Source of the DNA: an uncultured Marvinbryantia sp.
GTDB lineage: Bacteria; Bacillota; Clostridia; Lachnospirales; Lachnospiraceae
Direction of reading: 5' to 3'
DNA length: 64,000 nt
NCBI GenBank assembly: GCA_937915375.1
Contig: CALDMO010000012.1
Location: forward strand, 1 to 64,000
Shown: in pieces, positions 36,868-44,089 of the stretch
Numbering within the stretch: position 1 is the first letter of the stretch
How the letters are laid out: every line of letters begins with the position of its first letter
Notes under the pieces: model-generated
Seen by the model: only the letters and a program-made list of their open reading frames with translations
Databases searched by the model: none
What the model was told of the DNA's origin: nothing
Translations under genes and position numbers: made by a program

Positions 36868-36895
36868 AAATAAGAGAGGGAAACCTCTCTTATTT
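36868..36895 (+). terminator. Perfect 12-bp hairpin with GAAA tetraloop
   Basis: AAATAAGAGAGG (36868-36879) and CCTCTCTTATTT (36884-36895) enclose a GAAA loop. There is only a short T-run, so it may be a partial terminator or an mRNA-stabilising hairpin between the surface protein and the next gene. Confidence 0.65.
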
Positions 36896-36912
36896 CTTGA
36901 TGAAGGGAAGAT

Positions 36913-37335
36913 ATGAAGCAGAGAAGACAGACAAAAAGGAGAAGAAGAGAGACCGCTAAGGGAAGACTGGTACTGTTAGTAATGTTGATAATAACAGCAG
37001 TGGTTTATATAGCAGTTGGAAGGGAAATTTTTGAAAAAAAGAAAACTACAGAGGAAACAAATGTAACAGAAATAACAGTAACGGAAAAGAATACAGAAGA
37101 AACTGCGGAGCATCAGGAGAAAAAGGATGCCGGGAATGTGGAGGGGCTGAAAGAGCAGATTACACAAATAAAAAAAATGGAGCTCGGAAAATATACAGAG
37201 GAAACAGTGCAGAAACTTATTGAAACAATAACAGCAGCCCAGATATTGATAGAAGAGAATGCGGAGCAGGAAAAACTTGATCAAATGAGTCAAAAACTGG
37301 CGCAAGCGGTTGAAGCGCTTGTAATTTCACAATAG
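36913..37335 (+). CDS. Small membrane-anchored protein with FIVAR-like helical domain
   Basis: Predicted bitopic protein of 140 aa. A very basic start (KQRRQTKRRRRETAKGR) precedes one helix (LVLLVMLIITAVVYIAVG, about 20-37), so the rest should lie outside. A Thr/Glu-rich linker leads to a helical region (about 75-138) with the spacing YTEETVQKLIETITAAQILIEENA seen in FIVAR cell-wall modules. It is 55 bp after the repeat protein and may share its phase-variable transcript. RBS GAAGGGAAG. No precise function can be given. Confidence 0.65.
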   Translation: MKQRRQTKRRRRETAKGRLVLLVMLIITAVVYIAVGREIFEKKKTTEETNVTEITVTEKNTEETAEHQEKKDAGNVEGLKEQITQIKKMELGKYTEETVQKLIETITAAQILIEENAEQEKLDQMSQKLAQAVEALVISQ

Positions 37336-37402
37336 CAGTCTAAAATGTTCCTTTGTACTGGATGAAAGCAGAAAATAACGCAAAATTATAATAAAAAACT
37401 GC

Positions 37403-37431
37403 TTGCATTTTTATATTAATAGTGTTATAGT
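37403..37431 (+). promoter_or_regulatory. Promoter of first tRNA-Pro gene
   Basis: TTGCAT (37403-37408), 17-bp spacer, TATAGT (37426-37431), ending 24 bp before the tRNA. Confidence 0.75.
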
Positions 37432-37455
37432 TATATAGATTGATGTAAGCAGCAA

Positions 37456-37529
37456 CGATGCGTGGCTCAGCTTGGTAGAGCGCTGCGTTCGGGACGCAGA
37501 GGTCGCAGGTTCAAATCCTGTCGCATCGA
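37456..37529 (+). tRNA. tRNA-Pro(CGG), copy 1
   Basis: A 74-base cloverleaf: acceptor CGATGCG/CGCATCG with discriminator A, anticodon arm CTGCG-TTCGGGA-CGCAG giving CGG, T arm GCAGG-TTCAAAT-CCTGT. The 5' C1 and anticodon fit proline. CCA is not encoded. Identical to copy 2 at 39533. Confidence 0.95.
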
Positions 37530-37538
37530 TGAAGGAAA

Positions 37539-37567
37539 GTGGGTACCGTGAGGTATCCGCTTTTTTA
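37539..37567 (+). terminator. Terminator of tRNA-Pro copy 1
   Basis: AGTGGGTACC and GGTATCCGCTT form a stem with a GTGA loop, followed by T residues. Related hairpins follow the other two copies. Confidence 0.85.
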
Positions 37568-37609
37568 TAATCAAGGAGATTGTGCCAGAAAAGAAATCCG
37601 TATTGCAGA

Positions 37610-37638
37610 TTGAATTTCAGATACATTTTTGGTATAAT
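37610..37638 (+). promoter_or_regulatory. Promoter of hemerythrin gene with hairpin at start site
   Basis: TTGAAT (37610-37615), 17-bp spacer, TATAAT (37633-37638). Immediately downstream an inverted repeat AATCGCA (37639-37645) / TGCGATT (37650-37656) would lie over the transcription start. Confidence 0.75.
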
Positions 37639-37698
37639 AATCGCAGAAATGCGATTTAGAAAAATGTATAAGAGAAAGCAAAAACAGGAGGTAATGAT

Positions 37699-38103
37699 AT
37701 GGCAATTCAATTTGATAATTCTTTGAGAACAGGAAATGAACTGATTGATACACAGCATCAGGAACTGATTGCCCGTGTAAATAAACTGACGGAAGAATGT
37801 AAGCCAGGTACAGAAAAGACAGTGGCAGCACAGACACTGGGATTTTTGATGGATTACACAAATGAGCATTTTGCAGATGAGGAAAAACTGCAGGAAGAGC
37901 ATAACTATCCGCTTTTAGATGCACACAAAGAACAGCATGCTTCTTTTGTAAAAGCAGTGAGTGAACTGGAAGAAATGCTGGTTGAGGAGGAAGGTCCGAG
38001 TGAGGCTTTCGTTGCGGCTGTAAAGAAAAATGTGGTAGATTGGCTTTTGAATCATATTATGGTTTGGGATAAACAAGTTGCCCAGTATGTAATAGAAAAA
38101 TAA
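37699..38103 (+). CDS. Bacteriohemerythrin
   Basis: Non-heme di-iron O2-binding protein of 134 aa. All seven iron ligands of the family are in place: H20, H57, E61, H76, H80, H119 and D124 (in IDTQHQEL, NEHFADEE, HKEQHASF, HIMVWDK). It has no extra domains, so it is a free cytosolic form. In an anaerobe the expected role is oxygen sensing, scavenging or iron storage. RBS ACAGGAGG. Transcribed alone between two tRNA-Pro copies. Confidence 0.95.
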   Translation: MAIQFDNSLRTGNELIDTQHQELIARVNKLTEECKPGTEKTVAAQTLGFLMDYTNEHFADEEKLQEEHNYPLLDAHKEQHASFVKAVSELEEMLVEEEGPSEAFVAAVKKNVVDWLLNHIMVWDKQVAQYVIEK

Positions 38104-38113
38104 AACAAAGAAG

Positions 38114-38174
38114 AGGGCCGCTGCCGGATTGGGTGGGAAGATAAATGTTCCCGGATCTGGCGGCGGTTTTGTAT
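38114..38174 (+). terminator. Terminator after hemerythrin gene
   Basis: GCCGCTGCCGGAT pairs imperfectly with ATCTGGCGGCGG, followed by TTTTG. Confidence 0.7.
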
Positions 38175-38245
38175 TGCAGTAAGGATGATGCCTTGAGTTT
38201 ATAGAAGGCATCAGTGAGAATATACTTTATGCCGGGAGGGGTACA

Positions 38246-39421
38246 ATGCGCTATACAGCACCGGATTATTATAAAAAGTTCAAATGTCTGGCGGGGGAAT
38301 GTCCGGCCACCTGTTGTGCAGGATGGCAGATTGTGATTGATCCGAAATCACTGGCTCGTTATGCTTCCATGAAAGGGATTTTTGGAAATCGTGTTAAAAA
38401 TTCTGTTAATTGGAAAGAGCATACTTTTCGGCAGTATAGAAATCGCTGTGCGTTTTTGAATGAAGAAAATTTGTGTGATCTCCATCTGGAGGCAGGCGCA
38501 GATATGATGTGTACGACCTGTCGAAAATATCCGCGTCATATTGAAGTATTTGATAATGAAAGGGAGATTTCATTGTCTATGTCTTGTCCGGCAGCGGCAG
38601 AATTGATTCTTGGCAGAAAAACGCCGCTAACATTTCGTATGGCAGAGGATCAGAAACAGGATGCAGAGGATGAAAATTTTGACAGCTTTTTATATTCTGC
38701 ATTGCAGGATACACGTACCTTGTTTTTTGAGATTATGCAGAATCGCAAAGAAAATGTGTTTCTGCGGATGGCAAAGGTATTGACTCTGGCACATGATGTG
38801 CAGAACCGGATAGATGGCGGAAGAATTTTTGAAGTAGAAGAAGTTTTGATGGCATATCGAAAGGAAAGTGTGCAGAAACGGCTGGAAAAAAAGCTGAAAA
38901 GAAAAATTGCGGATGAAGTGTTCGCAGATATGCCGGATGGAAATGAATTTTTGAATTTGCTCAGTGCGTTTGAAGTGCTTGATTGTACTTGGGCGCCGGA
39001 TATAGAAAACTGGAAGTGTATTCTGCGGACCGCACAGAGAGAGAAGCAGGGAAGGAAAGATATTCAGCAGTTTTTTACATCTTCTGTGGTAGCGGATACA
39101 GAATACGAACAAATGATGGTATATTATCTGTATACATATTTTTGCGGTGCGGTCTATGATGGAGAGGCTTTGGCAAAGGTAAAGGCGGCTGTTGCGAGTA
39201 CATTGATCTGGAGCTGGATTTCCTGTGCGCTGTGGTTGGAAAATGGGAAAAAATTAAGTTTTCAGGAACGTTTGCAGCTGGCATGGCGATATTCCAGAGA
39301 ACTTGAACATTCTGATTTGAATTTAAATAAAATGGATGAATTAGCCATAAATAAAGCACAGATGAAGGTTTCTGCGCTTTTAGGCCAGGTATTGTGTCTG
39401 TATGAGTGGCAAAATACATGA
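38246..39421 (+). CDS. FliB-like flagellin lysine-N-methylase family protein
   Basis: Protein of 391 aa resembling FliB, whose enterobacterial members methylate lysines of flagellin. The N-terminus MRYTAPDYYKKFKCLAGECPATCC holds the diagnostic Cys cluster (C14, C19, C23, C24), with further Cys in CAFLNEENLCDLH and MCTTCRKYPR, together a metal or Fe-S site. No flagellar genes lie in the window, and this family is common in non-motile Lachnospiraceae, so the target may be another protein. RBS GGGAGGGG. Confidence 0.88.
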   Translation: MRYTAPDYYKKFKCLAGECPATCCAGWQIVIDPKSLARYASMKGIFGNRVKNSVNWKEHTFRQYRNRCAFLNEENLCDLHLEAGADMMCTTCRKYPRHIEVFDNEREISLSMSCPAAAELILGRKTPLTFRMAEDQKQDAEDENFDSFLYSALQDTRTLFFEIMQNRKENVFLRMAKVLTLAHDVQNRIDGGRIFEVEEVLMAYRKESVQKRLEKKLKRKIADEVFADMPDGNEFLNLLSAFEVLDCTWAPDIENWKCILRTAQREKQGRKDIQQFFTSSVVADTEYEQMMVYYLYTYFCGAVYDGEALAKVKAAVASTLIWSWISCALWLENGKKLSFQERLQLAWRYSRELEHSDLNLNKMDELAINKAQMKVSALLGQVLCLYEWQNT

Positions 39422-39432
39422 GACAGATAGAA

Positions 39433-39478
39433 TTGAATTCAGAAAGTTAAAATATAAAAATTAATTTTCTGAATTCAA
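39433..39478. terminator. 13-bp inverted repeat after FliB-like gene
   Basis: TTGAATTCAGAAA (39433-39445) and TTTCTGAATTCAA (39466-39478) are exact complements with a 20-base loop. No T-run follows on the plus strand. Confidence 0.55.
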
Positions 39479-39486
39479 AAAAATGC

Positions 39487-39515
39487 TTGACTTTGATATA
39501 AATAAATGATATAGT
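39487..39515 (+). promoter_or_regulatory. Promoter of second tRNA-Pro gene
   Basis: TTGACT (39487-39492), 17-bp spacer, TATAGT (39510-39515). Confidence 0.85.
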
Positions 39516-39532
39516 AATAAAGCTTGAGAAAA

Positions 39533-39606
39533 CGATGCGTGGCTCAGCTTGGTAGAGCGCTGCGTTCGGGACGCAGAGGTCGCAGGTTCAAATCCTGTCG
39601 CATCGA
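39533..39606 (+). tRNA. tRNA-Pro(CGG), copy 2
   Basis: Base-for-base identical to the 74-nt gene at 37456-37529, same direction, with its own promoter and terminator. Confidence 0.95.
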
Positions 39607-39611
39607 TAAAA

Positions 39612-39646
39612 AATGGGTACTGTGAAGTATCCATTTTTTTTTTTTT
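39612..39646 (+). terminator. Terminator of tRNA-Pro copy 2
   Basis: AATGGGTACT and AGTATCCATT form a stem with a GTGA loop, followed by a long T-run. Confidence 0.88.
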
Positions 39647-39694
39647 CAAAAGAAAAAAGTTAAGTATGTGATTTCAGAAGGATTGCGTGCGAAT

Positions 39695-39787
39695 GTTCGG
39701 GCGCAGAGGGTGCTGCGTGCCAGTGGCACGCGTTAAGCACCGACCGGAGCGAAGCGCAGACCGCAGGTTCAAATCCTGTCGCATCGA
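39695..39787 (+). pseudogene. tRNA-Pro remnant interrupted by a palindromic insertion
   Basis: Bases 39762-39787 match the last 26 nt of the intact tRNA-Pro, and GTTCGGG-CGCAGAGG at 39695-39709 resembles its anticodon arm with one base lost. Between them sits an extra block flanked by CGCAGA at 39702-39707 and again at 39755-39760, as if a short element had duplicated its target. The 5' half of the tRNA is not recognisable. A copy of the tRNA terminator follows. Confidence 0.8.
39708..39754. mobile_element. 47-bp palindromic (REP/MITE-like) insertion
   Basis: Outer arms GGTGCT (39709-39714) / AGCACC (39736-39741) and inner arms GCGTGCC (39715-39721) / GGCACGC (39725-39731) fold into one strong GC-rich hairpin, followed by CGACCGGAGCGAAG. 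It is bounded by a 6-bp direct repeat CGCAGA. It encodes nothing, so any movement would depend on another transposase. Confidence 0.6.
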
Positions 39788-39794
39788 TAAATGA

Positions 39795-39825
39795 AAGTGG
39801 GTATCGTGAGGTATCCACTTTTTTA
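39795..39825 (+). terminator. Terminator of the tRNA-Pro remnant
   Basis: AAGTGGGTATC and GGTATCCACTT form a stem with G-T pairs, followed by six T. Same design as after the two intact copies. Confidence 0.75.
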
Positions 39826-39877
39826 TTGAAGGAAATCTTAATTTCAGAGAAAATTCATAGAATACTGTAAGAAAACG

Positions 39878-39886
39878 TGTTATACT
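39878..39886 (+). promoter_or_regulatory. Extended -10 promoter of udp-deoB-deoC
   Basis: TGT-TATACT (39878-39886) is an extended -10. The -35 position (TAGAAT) is poor. Confidence 0.45.
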
Positions 39887-39923
39887 TGATTTATCTATAC
39901 AAAATAAAAAGGGGGTACGCAAT

Positions 39924-40700
39924 ATGCAGAATTATTCAGGTGAAGAGGGCTTACAATATCACGTACGGCTGCGAAAGGGAGATGTAGGAAGATATGTAAT
40001 CCTTCCCGGAGATCCAAAACGGTGTGAAAAGATCGCAAAGCATTTTGATAACGCTTCTTTAGTGGCGGACAGTCGTGAGTATGTAACTTACACAGGGTAT
40101 TTGGACGGGGAAAAGGTTAGCGTTACCTCTACGGGGATTGGTGGAGCGTCGGCGTCGATTGCGATGGAAGAGCTGGTGAGATGCGGCGCAGATACATTTA
40201 TTCGTGTTGGTACTTGCGGTGGTATGGATATGGATGTTAAGGGCGGTGACATTGTAGTGGCGACGGGAGCAATCCGTATGGAAGGAACCAGCCGTGAATA
40301 TGCACCGATTGAATATCCGGCGGTGGCGGACCTGCAGGTGACAAATGCGCTTGTAGAAGCGGCAGAGCGTCTGGGTTATACCTATCACGCAGGCGTTGTA
40401 CAATGCAAGGATGCATTTTACGGACAGCATGAACCGGAGACAAAGCCGGTTAGCTATGAGTTGTTGAACAAGTGGGAAGCGTGGCTGCGCATGGGCTGCA
40501 AAGCGTCCGAAATGGAATCGGCGGCGCTGTTTATTGTGGCGAATTATCTGAGAGTGCGCTGCGGATCTACTTTTTTGGTGGTTGGTAATCAGGAACGTGC
40601 CAAAGCCGGTCTGGAAAATCCAATCGTACACGATACGGAAGCGGCAATCGCCAGTGCGGTTGAGGCGATCCGTATTATGATTAAAAAAGATAAGAGATAG
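39924..40700 (+). CDS. udp: Uridine phosphorylase
   Basis: Nucleoside phosphorylase that splits uridine (and often deoxyuridine/thymidine) to base and pentose-1-phosphate, 258 aa. VILPGDPKRCEKIA binds phosphate. STGIGGASASIAMEEL, IRVGTCGGM, the purine/uridine selector GTSREYAP and MESAALF are family blocks. It is the first of three genes with deoB and deoC, which take the released pentose phosphate onward. RBS GGGGG. Confidence 0.93.
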   Translation: MQNYSGEEGLQYHVRLRKGDVGRYVILPGDPKRCEKIAKHFDNASLVADSREYVTYTGYLDGEKVSVTSTGIGGASASIAMEELVRCGADTFIRVGTCGGMDMDVKGGDIVVATGAIRMEGTSREYAPIEYPAVADLQVTNALVEAAERLGYTYHAGVVQCKDAFYGQHEPETKPVSYELLNKWEAWLRMGCKASEMESAALFIVANYLRVRCGSTFLVVGNQERAKAGLENPIVHDTEAAIASAVEAIRIMIKKDKR

Positions 40701-40743
40701 AAAGTATCAATATATTTAATTGCAGAAGGAATAAGGTGGAAAC

Positions 40744-41934
40744 ATGGAATATAACAGAATTTTTACTGTGGTAATGGATTCCGTAGGAATCGGCGCAATG
40801 CCGGATGCTGCCAAGTACGGCGACGCCGGAGCGGATACGTTAGGGCATATTGCGGAGAATAGAGAGAATTTTCATATTCCGAATCTGGAAAAGCTGGGAA
40901 TTGGAAATATTCGTGAGCTAAAGGGTGTTGCACCGGCAGCAGAGCCGATGGCGCGCTTTGCAAAATTAAAGGAAATGAGCTGCGGCAAGGATACTATGAC
41001 CGGTCACTGGGAAATGATGGGACTTCATGTGACAAAGCCGTTTAAAACCTTTACGGAAACTGGTTTTCCGGATGAACTGATCAAAGAGTTGGAAAAGCGT
41101 ACCGGCAGAAAGATTATCGGTAACAAGAGCGCCAGCGGAACAGAAATTTTGGAAGAACTGGCTGAGGAAGAAATACGGGATGGGCATCTGATCGTGTATA
41201 CTTCTGCGGATTCTGTTCTGCAGATTTGTGGAAATGAAGAAACGATGGGATTGGAAAATCTATATCATTACTGTGAGATTGCCCGTGAACTGACGATGCG
41301 GGAGGAATGGATGGTTGGCAGGGTGATTGCCCGTCCATATGTGGGCAGAAAAAAAGGTGAATTTAAGCGTACCGCCAATCGTCATGATTATGCGTTGAAA
41401 CCGTATGGAAAAACGGTGCTGGACAGCCTGAAGGAGAGCGGTTTGGATGTGATTTCTGTCGGAAAGATTTATGATATTTTTGACGGAGAGGGACTGACTG
41501 AATCCAATAAATCTAAGAGTTCTGTACATGGTATGGAGCAGACCATTGAGATTGCCGGACGAGATTTTAAAGGACTCTGTTTTACGAATCTGGTTGATTT
41601 TGACGCGCTTTGGGGTCATAGAAGAGACGTAAAGGGTTACGCGGAGGAGTTGGAACGTTTTGATGTGCTGCTTGGTAAACTGATGGAGACGATGAAGGAT
41701 GATGATTTACTCATTTTGACGGCGGACCATGGCAACGATCCGACTTATAAGGGAACCGATCATACCAGAGAAAAAGTACCGTTTTTGGCATGGTCTCCGT
41801 CTATGAAAAAAGGCGGCGCGCTGCCGGAGCAGGAATGTTTTGCTGTAATCGGAGCGACAATTGCGGAAAACTTCGGTGTGGAGATGCCGGAAGGCTGTAT
41901 CGGTACATCGCTGTTGGAGAAATTACAAAAATAG
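40744..41934 (+). CDS. deoB: Phosphopentomutase DeoB
   Basis: Metal-dependent mutase that converts (deoxy)ribose-1-phosphate to the 5-phosphate, 396 aa. Metal ligands lie in VVMDSVGIGAMPDA, DFDALWGHRRD and LTADHGNDPTYKGTDHTREKVP. The phospho-accepting Thr is in GKDTMTGHWEMMG. Second gene of the nucleoside-catabolism unit, 43 bp after udp. Confidence 0.97.
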   Translation: MEYNRIFTVVMDSVGIGAMPDAAKYGDAGADTLGHIAENRENFHIPNLEKLGIGNIRELKGVAPAAEPMARFAKLKEMSCGKDTMTGHWEMMGLHVTKPFKTFTETGFPDELIKELEKRTGRKIIGNKSASGTEILEELAEEEIRDGHLIVYTSADSVLQICGNEETMGLENLYHYCEIARELTMREEWMVGRVIARPYVGRKKGEFKRTANRHDYALKPYGKTVLDSLKESGLDVISVGKIYDIFDGEGLTESNKSKSSVHGMEQTIEIAGRDFKGLCFTNLVDFDALWGHRRDVKGYAEELERFDVLLGKLMETMKDDDLLILTADHGNDPTYKGTDHTREKVPFLAWSPSMKKGGALPEQECFAVIGATIAENFGVEMPEGCIGTSLLEKLQK

Positions 41935-41990
41935 TTCGGATTTTCTGAACTGCAATAGAAAATTTAAAAGAAAGAGAAGAGGAAGAAAAC

Positions 41991-42638
41991 ATGGATAAAA
42001 ATAGAATATTAAGTATGGTAGATCACACACTTCTGGCACAGGGAGCGACATGGGCGGAGATTAAGGTGATTCTGGATGATGCGATGAAATATGAAACAGC
42101 ATCTGCCTGCATCCCGGCAAGTTATGTGAAGAGAGCAGCAGAATATGTACAGGGTAAGCTGCCGATCTGTACGGTGATCGGTTTTCCGAACGGTTACAGC
42201 ACAACGGCGGTAAAGGTATTTGAAACAAAGGACGCTGTGGCAAACGGTGCAGACGAGATCGATATGGTGATTAACATTGGTGATCTGAAGGATAAAAATT
42301 ATCAGGCATTGGAGGATGAGATCCGCGCGATCCATGAGGCATGTGACGGCAGAATTTTGAAAGTAATCATTGAGACCTGTTTACTTACCGATGAGGAAAT
42401 TATCAAAATGTCTGAGATTGTTACAAAGGCAGGTGCGGAGTATATCAAGACCTCTACTGGATTTTCCACAGCAGGAGCGACCTTCCATGCGGTAGAGCTG
42501 ATGAAAGCAAATATTGGTGAAAATGTGAAGGTGAAAGCAGCAGGCGGTATTTCTTCTTTTGATGACGCAGAAAAATTTATTGAATTGGGTGCTTCCAGAC
42601 TGGGAACAAGCCGGTTGATTAAGTTGATGAAGGCATAA
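41991..42638 (+). CDS. deoC: Deoxyribose-phosphate aldolase DeoC
   Basis: Class I aldolase cleaving deoxyribose-5-phosphate to glyceraldehyde-3-phosphate and acetaldehyde, 215 aa. MVDHTLLAQGATWAEI opens the barrel, and ADEIDMVINIGDLK and IKTSTGFSTAGAT carry catalytic Asp and the Schiff-base Lys153. KAAGGISSFDDAEKFIELGASRLGTS completes the phosphate site. It finishes the udp-deoB-deoC route; no terminator is obvious apart from a short GAAAAC/GTTTTC hairpin. Confidence 0.97.
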   Translation: MDKNRILSMVDHTLLAQGATWAEIKVILDDAMKYETASACIPASYVKRAAEYVQGKLPICTVIGFPNGYSTTAVKVFETKDAVANGADEIDMVINIGDLKDKNYQALEDEIRAIHEACDGRILKVIIETCLLTDEEIIKMSEIVTKAGAEYIKTSTGFSTAGATFHAVELMKANIGENVKVKAAGGISSFDDAEKFIELGASRLGTSRLIKLMKA

Positions 42639-42702
42639 CAGGAGGAAAACTTTAGTTTTCGTAAACGTTTAAGAAGGGTAAAAAATACGAGGTATTGTGG
42701 TT

Positions 42703-43842
42703 ATGAAAAAAGTGTGGAAACGCATGACGATATTTGCAATGACATGTGTGGTGATGATTTCTATAGCATTTGCTGTTCCGCTGGATGCGAAAGCGAAGAG
42801 CGTGAAGCCGTCAATATCAGGAAACAGTACTATAATAAGAGGAAAGAGTGCACAGTTTTCTGTAAAGTATGGTAAGAAAAAAGTGCCTGCAAAATCCTGT
42901 AAGTGGTATTCTACAAAAAAGAGTGTTGCAACTGTGAGAAGAACCGGGCGCGTGAATGCGAAGAAAGCAGGAACTACGTACATTTATGTGAAGTACAAAG
43001 GAAAGACATCTGCAAAGAAGAAAGTTGTTGTAAAAAATCCGGCAATACGTCCCGTCATATCAGGAAGCAGCAGTATTATCAAAGAAAAGAATGCGCAGTT
43101 TTCTGTAAAGTATGGTAAGAAAAAAGTGTCTGCAAAATCCTGTAAATGGTATTCTACAAAAAAGAGTGTTGCAACTGTAGGAAGAACCGGGCGTGTGTAT
43201 GCAAAGAGTGCGGGAACCACTTATATCTATGTAAAGTATAAGGGTATAACATCTGCAAAGAAGAAAGTTATTGTGAAGAATCCACCGATGTGTAATAAGG
43301 AATCAGATCATAAATGGGTAAGGCAGCCGAGTGAAACTCATATGTATATAACAATTGTAAAGCCTGCGAAACATTATTATATATGTAATTCCTGTGGACT
43401 CCTTATGGCAGATGAAGATGAGGTGATGTTACATTTTAACAGCTATAGTGTTTATAAATATGGACCGGAAACATATAGACAGGATATGGACATGATTACC
43501 CCATATAAATGCTCTAACTGTGGGAAGACTAAGACTGTAAAAAAGACAGAGCGGGGACAAGAACAGTTAGCAGTTTTTACTATAGAAAGTTGGGCAGGAA
43601 AGAAGTTTAATCCAGAAGCCTGTGCTTTTGTGGAGTGCCCAAGATGTCATACTGAATGGGGAACATTGGGATGGGAGAAGTATAAAGGGGTATGCCCGTG
43701 GTGTCAATATAGGTATACAGATTGGAAAAAGCATATTAAGCATGCATGGGATCAAGGATTAATGTATCGGAACTGGGATAAAAACGGAAGAGAGATGATA
43801 TATAATCCAGTCAAGAAAAAATGGGAATATATAGGCGGATAA
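42703..43842 (+). CDS. Secreted protein with two Ig-like repeats and zinc ribbons
   Basis: Exported protein of 379 aa. Signal peptide MKKVWKRMTIFAMTCVVMISIAFA. Two tandem repeats of 81 residues (243 bp apart in DNA, almost identical) follow, of bacterial Ig-like (Big_2) type: SISGNSTIIRGKSAQFSVKY, KSCKWYSTKKSVATV, GRVNAKKAGTTYIYVKYKG. The C-terminal half has CxxC pairs (YICNSCG, YKCSNCG, VECPRCH, GVCPWCQ) like stacked zinc ribbons. It has no sortase signal or second membrane helix. The ATG at 42703 gives the signal peptide; an in-frame GTG lies two codons earlier. Adhesive or peptidoglycan-related role possible, not shown. Confidence 0.75.
   Translation: MKKVWKRMTIFAMTCVVMISIAFAVPLDAKAKSVKPSISGNSTIIRGKSAQFSVKYGKKKVPAKSCKWYSTKKSVATVRRTGRVNAKKAGTTYIYVKYKGKTSAKKKVVVKNPAIRPVISGSSSIIKEKNAQFSVKYGKKKVSAKSCKWYSTKKSVATVGRTGRVYAKSAGTTYIYVKYKGITSAKKKVIVKNPPMCNKESDHKWVRQPSETHMYITIVKPAKHYYICNSCGLLMADEDEVMLHFNSYSVYKYGPETYRQDMDMITPYKCSNCGKTKTVKKTERGQEQLAVFTIESWAGKKFNPEACAFVECPRCHTEWGTLGWEKYKGVCPWCQYRYTDWKKHIKHAWDQGLMYRNWDKNGREMIYNPVKKKWEYIGG
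42838..43280 (+). repeat. Tandem 243-bp duplication inside Ig-like gene
   Basis: The segment starting near CAGTTTTCTG at 42853 recurs at 43096 with only a few substitutions over about 150 bases. This points to recent tandem duplication of one Ig-like domain. Confidence 0.8.
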
Positions 43843-43847
43843 AGTTG

Positions 43848-43876
43848 TTGACAACAAACGGCTTTTATGTTATATA
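43848..43876 (+). promoter_or_regulatory. Promoter ahead of Mn riboswitch
   Basis: TTGACA (43848-43853), 17-bp spacer, TATATA (43871-43876). The riboswitch begins about 10 bases after the -10. Confidence 0.85.
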
Positions 43877-43885
43877 TTTAGCAAG

Positions 43886-44018
43886 CGAATAAAAGGGAGT
43901 AGCTGATCACTCGAAAGAGTGGAGTTGAGACCGTCAGTTGATGTCGAAAGACATCCGTATCAAATGAGATAGCAAGACTTTTATTATGGTGGACATCATG
44001 ATAAAAGTCTTTTTTTAT
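43886..44018 (+). promoter_or_regulatory. yybP-ykoY (Mn2+) riboswitch with terminator switch
   Basis: P1 is AATAAAAG (43888-43895) with CTTTTATT (43978-43985). It encloses the family's GGGAGTAGC after the 5' strand, a CGAAAG-capped hairpin, GAGACCGTCA, a second hairpin ATGTCGAAAGACAT and AGCAAGAC before the 3' strand. The 3' P1 strand is also the left arm of a terminator, AAGACTTTTAT (43974-43984) / ATAAAAGTCTT (44001-44011) plus T-run. Mn2+ binding would stabilise P1 and prevent termination, i.e. an on-switch, as known for this family. Recognised by eye from conserved segments, not by a covariance search. Confidence 0.8.
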
Positions 44019-44089
44019 TAGGAAATTATCACTTACCTGGACTGCATGAGGTCAGCCATAAAGTCTGCTGACAAGAAAGGAAGGATTTT

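Noticed and set aside
37411..37902. Minus-strand open frames across the tRNA-Pro copies encoding peptides with TGFEPATSASRTQ (also 39461-39649)
   Set aside because: This peptide is the reverse-complement translation of a tRNA gene. It is a well-known spurious protein family in databases, not a gene.
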